A DNA stretch of 64,000 nt, taken from DAOVFN01 sp964484305 (lineage in GTDB: Archaea > Aenigmatarchaeota > Aenigmatarchaeia > QMZP01). Where the stretch lies: NCBI GenBank assembly GCA_964484305.1, contig CAZAEI010000002.1, positions 1 through 64,000 on the forward strand, written 5' to 3'. Below, piece by piece: positions 60,175-64,000 of the stretch; within the stretch, counting starts at the first letter, position 1, and each line of letters opens with the position of its first letter. The position numbers and the translations under genes were made by a program. The notes beneath the pieces are model-generated. The model was not told the origin of the DNA and did not search any database. It saw only the letters and a program-made list of their open reading frames with translations.

Positions 60175-61451
60175 GTTCGCACCTCCAGCTTCTGGCACAG
60201 GGAGGCGTCCGCGCACTCGTAGGCAACATCCTCCCTTTCAAGGGCATGCATAACGACTGCGTTTTCCGGGAGCCTGAGTGTTGTGGTCGGGACCGGTGCC
60301 TGAACGTCAAGGGTCTGGAGCTGGCCCCTGCTGAGCATCTCTGTGCCAACCCCCCTGGTTGCCTGAACTTCAGGTGTCTGGGGCTGTTCATTGCTGATTC
60401 TCTGTATATCGAACCTCCAGCCGTCAAAAACAGAATCATCGTGCAGGTAGATGTTGTTCTCTGATGTGCTGAACACCTTGTACTTGGTCTCGTACATGGC
60501 CAGCCTGCCGCCTGCGTTGACCTTGATGGCCGAGCTGTGGTCGAGCTGGTCCTGCTCGGAAACGTTGACGTCAATCATCGGCCCGCCGTAGCCGTAACCG
60601 CCCTGCTCATCGGTGAACAGGCCGAACTGGAGGCCTGCGAGCGGCATGACCTCCCAGGGCTTCAGGATATTGATGTGCTCAAAGCTTGACACGAACCATG
60701 TCTCGTTCAGGCCGTCCCCTATCATCAGGCCGGAATGTACGATGAAGAAGCTGCCGTAATTCTCGATTCTGCTCCAGTTGTTCTCCTTGTCGGTGTCATA
60801 GATGTCGGAGAGCGTGCAGGGGTTTTCTGTGGTGCAGCGTTCATTGTTTCCGACTATCGTTATTGTGTCAGTTTCCGGGTCGTATGATATCCCGCTTGGG
60901 GTTTGGTAAACCTCATCCCCGGATGGGATGACCTCTATGCCTGCCTGCTCCTGGGAGGGGTTCAGGAAACCCCTGCCGTTGAAGGCAACCGAGAGAGTGT
61001 GGATTCCTGAAAGGTCAGTGAGATGAATGTTTAGGGTGGCGTGGCCTGAGGTGTCTGTTAATTTTGACCCAATCAAATTGCCATCAAGGTAGAACTCCGT
61101 TTCAGCATCAGGAAGGGTATCGCCGTTATCCAGAAAGAGTGTGACGGGAAGGTCCAGGGTTTCGTTGTCATAGAAAACAGTTCTTTCGAGGGGGAGTTCG
61201 ATTGCGGTGTTTGCCCGGATTTCTATGGTTCCGGCTGCCTCTATCGTTATAGTCTGAGAAGAAGGTTGGGTTATGTTCTCGAATTCTCCACCGGAGAGGT
61301 TGGCCAGGAAGTCGCCTGTGAGATTGGTGATGTTGGTGGCGTTCTGGGCAATCACCACCCCAGAGACCAGGAGCAGAAAAATGGCCCCTATCAGCACCTC
61401 TGACTGTGCAAGGCTGCTCTTCATCCCGTGCCTGTCTCTCTGGCTATTCAA
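60171..61451 (-). CDS. Secreted or membrane-anchored protein with pilin-like N-terminus
   Basis: This 426-residue protein begins with a hydrophobic segment preceded by polar residues (AQSEVLIGAIFLLLVSG), like archaeal class III (type IV pilin) signal peptides or a simple anchor. An Ig-like domain follows (about 90-175; FYLDGNLIGSKLTDTSGHAT), then a second domain (about 200-340) with MIGDGLNETWFVSSFEHINI. That segment resembles residues 73-103 of the giant protein, and the C-terminus carries two Cys. The start is uncertain: TTG 61451 overlaps the previous gene by 8 bases, while ATG 61424 begins after it. Its stop overlaps the giant gene's start (ATGA), implying translational coupling and matched production. 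It is likely a partner of the giant protein's N-terminal part. Confidence 0.8.
   Translation of the reverse strand: MNSQRDRHGMKSSLAQSEVLIGAIFLLLVSGVVIAQNATNITNLTGDFLANLSGGEFENITQPSSQTITIEAAGTIEIRANTAIELPLERTVFYDNETLDLPVTLFLDNGDTLPDAETEFYLDGNLIGSKLTDTSGHATLNIHLTDLSGIHTLSVAFNGRGFLNPSQEQAGIEVIPSGDEVYQTPSGISYDPETDTITIVGNNERCTTENPCTLSDIYDTDKENNWSRIENYGSFFIVHSGLMIGDGLNETWFVSSFEHINILKPWEVMPLAGLQFGLFTDEQGGYGYGGPMIDVNVSEQDQLDHSSAIKVNAGGRLAMYETKYKVFSTSENNIYLHDDSVFDGWRFDIQRISNEQPQTPEVQATRGVGTEMLSRGQLQTLDVQAPVPTTTLRLPENAVVMHALEREDVAYECADASLCQKLEVRT
60180..60186 (-). promoter_or_regulatory. Shine-Dalgarno site fixing the giant gene's start
   Basis: GGAGGTG lies 5 bases before ATG 60174, inside the end of the preceding gene. 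It supports this start over the longer frame beginning at 60216. Confidence 0.8.
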
Positions 61452-62178
61452 AATACCTCACCAAAAGCTTTATTTCTCGCTCCCCTAGCTTGGAGGAAAG
61501 GGAAGCGGCAACCGTAAGTTCGCTTGTGCAGGTGGCTCCGGCAGGCACATCGCAATAATGGCTGCCGCTTCCCGCAAGAATGGAAATGCCATCCGGAAGA
61601 ACCCATTCTATCTCCACATCATGGGCGTCAGTGTCTCCACGATTGGATATCTCGGCTGATAGAAGGAAGGGCTCGTTTCGGTTGGCCCTCCCGGGCATGT
61701 GTGGGCTGGTCTCGATAACAGGGCCTGTGGCTTCTGGTTCCTGTTGTTCCTGGCCTGGTTGCTCCTGGGTCTGGTTCTGTCCTGATGTCTGGTTGGTGGG
61801 TTCTGGAAGGGTCTGGTTATCAGGAAGGGTGACGTTGGTTTCATCAAGCAGGAGTGTGATGTTTATTGTGATGTTTTCCTCTGGGAGGGTCAGGTTGGTT
61901 TCATTTATTGGAGCGCCCTCCCCTGTTTCTGATTCATTGAAGAAGACTGGCGTGTTGTTTTCTTTTGCAGGAAGGGTTGTGTTCTCTGTGATGTTTTCAG
62001 GGGACGTACTGGTTATGTTGGCGGTCATGCCGCCGGTTATGTTGTCAGTGGCGTTCTGGGCCACAATCATTGTTGTCGGTATCAGGAGTAGAAAGAGGGC
62101 TGCGGCTAGGATTTGTGCCTGACCCATCTGGGATTTTCTCTGCTTTAGATGAAATAGGTTCGCTATATCTGCCACCAA
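61444..62178 (-). CDS. Small surface protein with pilin-like N-terminus and Asn/Thr-rich stalk
   Basis: This 244-residue protein has a basic leader (LKQRKSQMG) and the hydrophobic segment QAQILAAALFLLLIP, resembling a class III signal peptide with possible cleavage after Gly. A long Asn/Thr/Gln/Pro-rich stalk full of N-x-T sites follows (about 43-155), then a CARDB/NEW3-type beta domain at the C-terminus (PFLLSAEISNRGDTDAHDVE) with two Cys. The N-terminal region parallels that of the next gene (both contain FLLL and end in VAQNAT). It is the first gene of the long operon. The start is uncertain among TTG 62178, GTG 62175 and ATG 62127; the basic leader favours an upstream start. A minor-pilin-like or tether role is inference. 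Confidence 0.75.
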   Translation of the reverse strand: MVADIANLFHLKQRKSQMGQAQILAAALFLLLIPTTMIVAQNATDNITGGMTANITSTSPENITENTTLPAKENNTPVFFNESETGEGAPINETNLTLPEENITINITLLLDETNVTLPDNQTLPEPTNQTSGQNQTQEQPGQEQQEPEATGPVIETSPHMPGRANRNEPFLLSAEISNRGDTDAHDVEIEWVLPDGISILAGSGSHYCDVPAGATCTSELTVAASLSSKLGEREIKLLVRYFE

Positions 62179-62196
62179 CGCCGCCCATGCTGTTGC

Positions 62197-62210
62197 AGTA
62201 ACATGTTACT
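62197..62210. promoter_or_regulatory. Perfect 14-bp palindrome before the surface operon
   Basis: AGTAACATGTTACT is self-complementary. It lies about 20 bases upstream of the first gene's start and just downstream of an AT-rich, TATA-like stretch (about 62233-62259) on the minus strand, a natural repressor position for the whole operon. Confidence 0.5.
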
Positions 62211-62272
62211 AATAGGTAGCATGGTTGTCGATTCCTATAAAATAGGATAATTAATATAGCTGAAACCCCAAA

Positions 62273-62287
62273 GTGTCGAATCGACAC
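62273..62287. promoter_or_regulatory. Inverted repeat with TGTCG/CGACA half-sites
   Basis: GTGTCGAATCGACAC pairs perfectly around one central base. The same half-sites recur in the promoter of the winged-helix gene (63054-63065). It lies between the divergent operon and the glycosyltransferase gene, so it could serve either. Confidence 0.5.
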
Positions 62288-62328
62288 AGCGGGGGTGAGC
62301 ACACGGCTTTTAAGATTTCTATCCAAAC

Positions 62329-63021
62329 ATGAAATGTGAGCCCATGCTTTCCATGATAATCCCTACATACAATGAAAGGGAGAACATTAGGCCCCCGGTG
62401 ACAAGGCTCTCCAGGGTGTTGGGGGGATTGGATGTTGGTTCAGAGGTTATAATAGTTGATGATGATTCCCCTGACAGGACCTGGGAGGTCGCCCGGGAAT
62501 TGGGCAGGGGCCTGAGCCTGAGGGTTATAAGGAGGCCTTACAGGAGGGGCCTCTCCTCAGCCATCATTGAGGGGCTGCGGGCAGCCATGGGGGGTGTAAT
62601 CAGGGTGATGGATGCTGACCTCTCCCACCCGCCAGAGGCTATACCGGAGATGCTTGAGTGTATCAGTGGACATGATGTTGTTGTGGCGAGCAGGTATGCC
62701 ACTGGTGGGAGGGTAATGGATTGGCCGGTGTCGAGGAGGGCGGTCTCCGTGATTGGCAGGCTCCTGGCCAGGCCCCTGATTGCTGTCAGGGATCCCATGT
62801 CCGGCTTCTTCCTGGTAAGGAGGGCTGTCGTTGGGGATTTGATTGAGGATATTGGCTTCAGGCCGAGGGGGTTCAAGATACTGCTGGACTTGATGGTCAG
62901 GTACAAAGAGTGTGGCCGAGGTGCCCTACAGGTTCTCGTGCAGGAAGGGCGGCAGAAGCAAGATGGGTCCTGGTGTGGCCTGGAGCTATGTATGCCATGT
63001 GGCCGGCCTCTGTATATATAG
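62329..63021 (+). CDS. DPM1-like GT2 glycosyltransferase with frameshifted C-terminus
   Basis: The first 195 or so residues are a typical polyprenol-phosphate sugar transferase: MIIPTYNERENI, VIIVDDDSPDRTW, the DAD metal site in VMDADLSHPPEAIPEM, VVASRYATGG and the DPMSGFF motif. After about residue 195 the frame loses similarity. A one-base shift near 62914 restores VAEVPYRFSCRKGGRSKMG, the expected end of the domain, with a stop at 63031-63033. No membrane helices follow, as in short DPM1 forms. It should charge a lipid carrier with sugar on the cytosolic face, feeding glycosylation of surface proteins such as those encoded divergently. An indel error in the assembly is a real alternative to true inactivation. 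The start may be ATG 62329 or ATG 62344. Confidence 0.8.
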   Translation: MKCEPMLSMIIPTYNERENIRPPVTRLSRVLGGLDVGSEVIIVDDDSPDRTWEVARELGRGLSLRVIRRPYRRGLSSAIIEGLRAAMGGVIRVMDADLSHPPEAIPEMLECISGHDVVVASRYATGGRVMDWPVSRRAVSVIGRLLARPLIAVRDPMSGFFLVRRAVVGDLIEDIGFRPRGFKILLDLMVRYKECGRGALQVLVQEGRQKQDGSWCGLELCMPCGRPLYI

Positions 63022-63042
63022 GATAATTGGTTAGTTATCCTA
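63019..63042. repeat. Inverted repeat over the glycosyltransferase stop codon
   Basis: TAGGATAA and TTATCCTA pair with an 8-base centre. The first arm extended (TAGGATAATT) also occurs at 62243-62252 upstream of the glycosyltransferase. It may be a regulatory site shared by both genes or an RNA hairpin at the transcript end. Confidence 0.45.
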
Positions 63043-63046
63043 AAGG

Positions 63047-63065
63047 TTTATATTGTCGACCGACA
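63047..63065 (+). promoter_or_regulatory. TATA box and overlapping operator of the winged-helix gene
   Basis: TTTATATT (63047-63054) is centred about 26 bases before ATG 63076, ideal for a leaderless archaeal transcript. TGTCGACCGACA (63054-63065), an inverted repeat with TGTCG/CGACA half-sites, lies between the box and the start, where a bound repressor would block polymerase. Autoregulation by the encoded protein is likely but inferred. Confidence 0.55.
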
Positions 63066-63075
63066 TATTTTAAAC

Positions 63076-63543
63076 ATGCCCAGGCTCTTTCGCTCCGGTG
63101 ATGAAAAGCGGAGGGACATAAATTCCCTGCTTGTTCTTAAAAGCAAGCTCAGCCAGGAGCGGGTAAAGCTCAGGGAGGACTTCGATTCCAGGAAGGCCGA
63201 CTGGATTGAGCAGAAGATGGATGACATCCTCTTCAGGCTCAGGGAGGTCGAGAAGAGGCTAGAGGGCGTCAGGAGGGAGCGGATTCATGACCTGCTCGAG
63301 TACGAGAAGCTCACCAGCAAGTCAGGTAGGGAGAGGCCCGAGAGCCTGAGGACCCTGAAAGTGAAGAGCATGATAAAGAGCCTTCTTGAGGAGCACAAGA
63401 AGCTGGCATCATCTGACCTCAGCAGTCTCCTTAAGCTTTCCAGGACCAGGTGCAATGAATACCTGGTGGAGCTGGAGAGGGAGGGTATGGTCCAGGGAAC
63501 GACAGTTCGACGCAAGAAGTTCTATAGGCTGAAGAAGCAGTGA
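63076..63543 (+). CDS. Coiled-coil winged-helix transcriptional regulator
   Basis: A 155-residue protein. Residues about 8-75 form a charged coiled coil (KADWIEQKMDDILFRLREVE), and residues about 95-155 form a winged helix: helix IKSLLEEHKKLASSDLSSLL, recognition helix SRTRCNEYLVELEREGM and a basic wing (VQGTTVRRKKFYRLKKQ). The coiled coil should give a dimer, matching the inverted-repeat sites upstream of this gene and of the glycosyltransferase. Its position next to the divergent surface operon makes it a candidate regulator of glycosylation and surface genes. Confidence 0.8.
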   Translation: MPRLFRSGDEKRRDINSLLVLKSKLSQERVKLREDFDSRKADWIEQKMDDILFRLREVEKRLEGVRRERIHDLLEYEKLTSKSGRERPESLRTLKVKSMIKSLLEEHKKLASSDLSSLLKLSRTRCNEYLVELEREGMVQGTTVRRKKFYRLKKQ

Positions 63544-63547
63544 AACG

Positions 63548-63553
63548 TTTTTT
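63548..63553 (+). terminator. Oligo-T terminator after the winged-helix gene
   Basis: Six consecutive T lie 4 bases past the TGA, the usual archaeal termination signal. A 6-bp stem GCAGCA/TGCTGC (63599-63613) sits further on, between this gene and the convergent MinD gene. Confidence 0.4.
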
Positions 63554-63649
63554 ATGAAAACAGAATCATGCAACTGTGTCGATTTACCTCGATAGGTGGC
63601 AGCAGCCTGCTGCACTACAGGATTTTGAATATTGCAAACCTGAAAGAAG

Positions 63650-64000
63650 TCAGCGGGAGAGCAGCCGCCTGATGCCGAGCATGCCCGGGGGCGAATACTC
63701 CTCCCCAACAAGGGCAGCGGCAATCCTCTTGAACTCCACTGCCGCCCTGGAGTGGGGCTTCAGGCTTACTATGGGGGTCTTCTCAAAGAGGCTCCTCTTG
63801 ACATTCCTGTCCTCGGGAACCCTGCCTATCACATTGAGGTCACACATCTCCTCGATTTCCTCTGTGGTGAGCTCGAATTTGTCTCGAACCCTGTTGACCA
63901 CAATACCTAGGGGCTCCTTGCCCATCTCTCTGGCCACCTTGATAACCTTGAGGGCGTCTGTCACAGCGGGTATCTCCGGGTTGGTGACAACAACCAAATC
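63650..64000 (-). CDS. MinD/ParA-family ATPase, C-terminal part (runs off the window)
   Basis: The frame is open to the window end, and the first visible residues (VVVTNPEIPAVTDALKVIKV) match the interior of MinD-type ATPases just after the Walker B region. The N-terminus with the P-loop therefore lies outside. The segment GIVVNRVRDKFELTTEEIEE and VIGRVPEDRNVKRSLFEKTP are typical of archaeal MinD. These ATPases bind membranes and position cell-division or surface machinery. The TTG at 63997 is an internal codon, not a start. The gene is convergent with the winged-helix gene. Confidence 0.88.
   Translation of the reverse strand, partial: DLVVVTNPEIPAVTDALKVIKVAREMGKEPLGIVVNRVRDKFELTTEEIEEMCDLNVIGRVPEDRNVKRSLFEKTPIVSLKPHSRAAVEFKRIAAALVGEEYSPPGMLGIRRLLSR

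Noticed and set aside
60175..60216. Longer N-terminus of the giant protein starting 14 codons upstream
   Set aside because: It would put a Pro/Arg-rich stretch before the signal peptide and overlap the previous gene further. The strong GGAGGTG and ATGA overlap favour 60174.
1..64000. RNA genes and riboswitches
   Set aside because: No cloverleaf, rRNA core sequence or riboswitch-like conserved structure was recognised by eye in the few short intergenic gaps; covariance searches were not possible.

Overview
The window reads as an archaeal genome segment. Arginine is mostly AGG/AGA and isoleucine often ATA. Several genes have a TATA-like box about 25 bases before the start codon, as in leaderless archaeal transcripts. 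Extracellular proteins are crowded with N-x-S/T sequons, and the gene content (KaiC-like ATPases, HerA-type ATPase, MinD, winged-helix regulator, DPM1-like glycosyltransferase, pilin-like N-termini) fits Archaea. A Cys-rich motif before a Gly-rich hinge in two surface proteins is a style I associate with DPANN and related archaea, but I cannot fix the lineage.

Bases 1-5700 hold a signalling cluster: a multi-PAS sensor (cut by the window edge), a periplasmic-binding lipoprotein, a membrane histidine kinase and, on the other strand, a P-loop-less RecA/KaiC-like protein with two single-domain response regulators. Bases 5980-11973 hold a 1466-aa membrane glycoprotein, a KaiC-like ATPase, and two abutting gene remnants: a frameshifted GT2 glycosyltransferase and the decayed C-terminus of a relative of the 1466-aa protein.

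Bases 12024-62178 are the core. Five minus-strand genes look like one operon of about 50 kb. In transcription order they are: two small proteins with pilin-like N-termini, a single uninterrupted gene of about 40.3 kb (about 13,441 aa), a soluble 608-aa coiled-coil protein, and a 1962-aa membrane glycoprotein. The giant protein has a signal peptide, roughly 25 units of a three-domain disulfide-rich repeat, CARDB/NEW3-like domains, a Gly hinge, one transmembrane helix and then a cytosolic HerA/FtsK-type P-loop ATPase. A helical-hairpin module recurs on the cytosolic side of the 1466-aa and 1962-aa proteins, three times in the 608-aa protein and in the 11.6-kb remnant. This suggests one interacting cell-envelope system, and it is my candidate for an undescribed one.

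Bases 62179-64000 carry a control region with several inverted repeats, a DPM1-like glycosyltransferase with a C-terminal frameshift, a coiled-coil/winged-helix regulator whose promoter contains a probable operator, and the C-terminal part of a MinD/ParA ATPase running off the window. No rRNA, tRNA, CRISPR array or insertion sequence was recognised.
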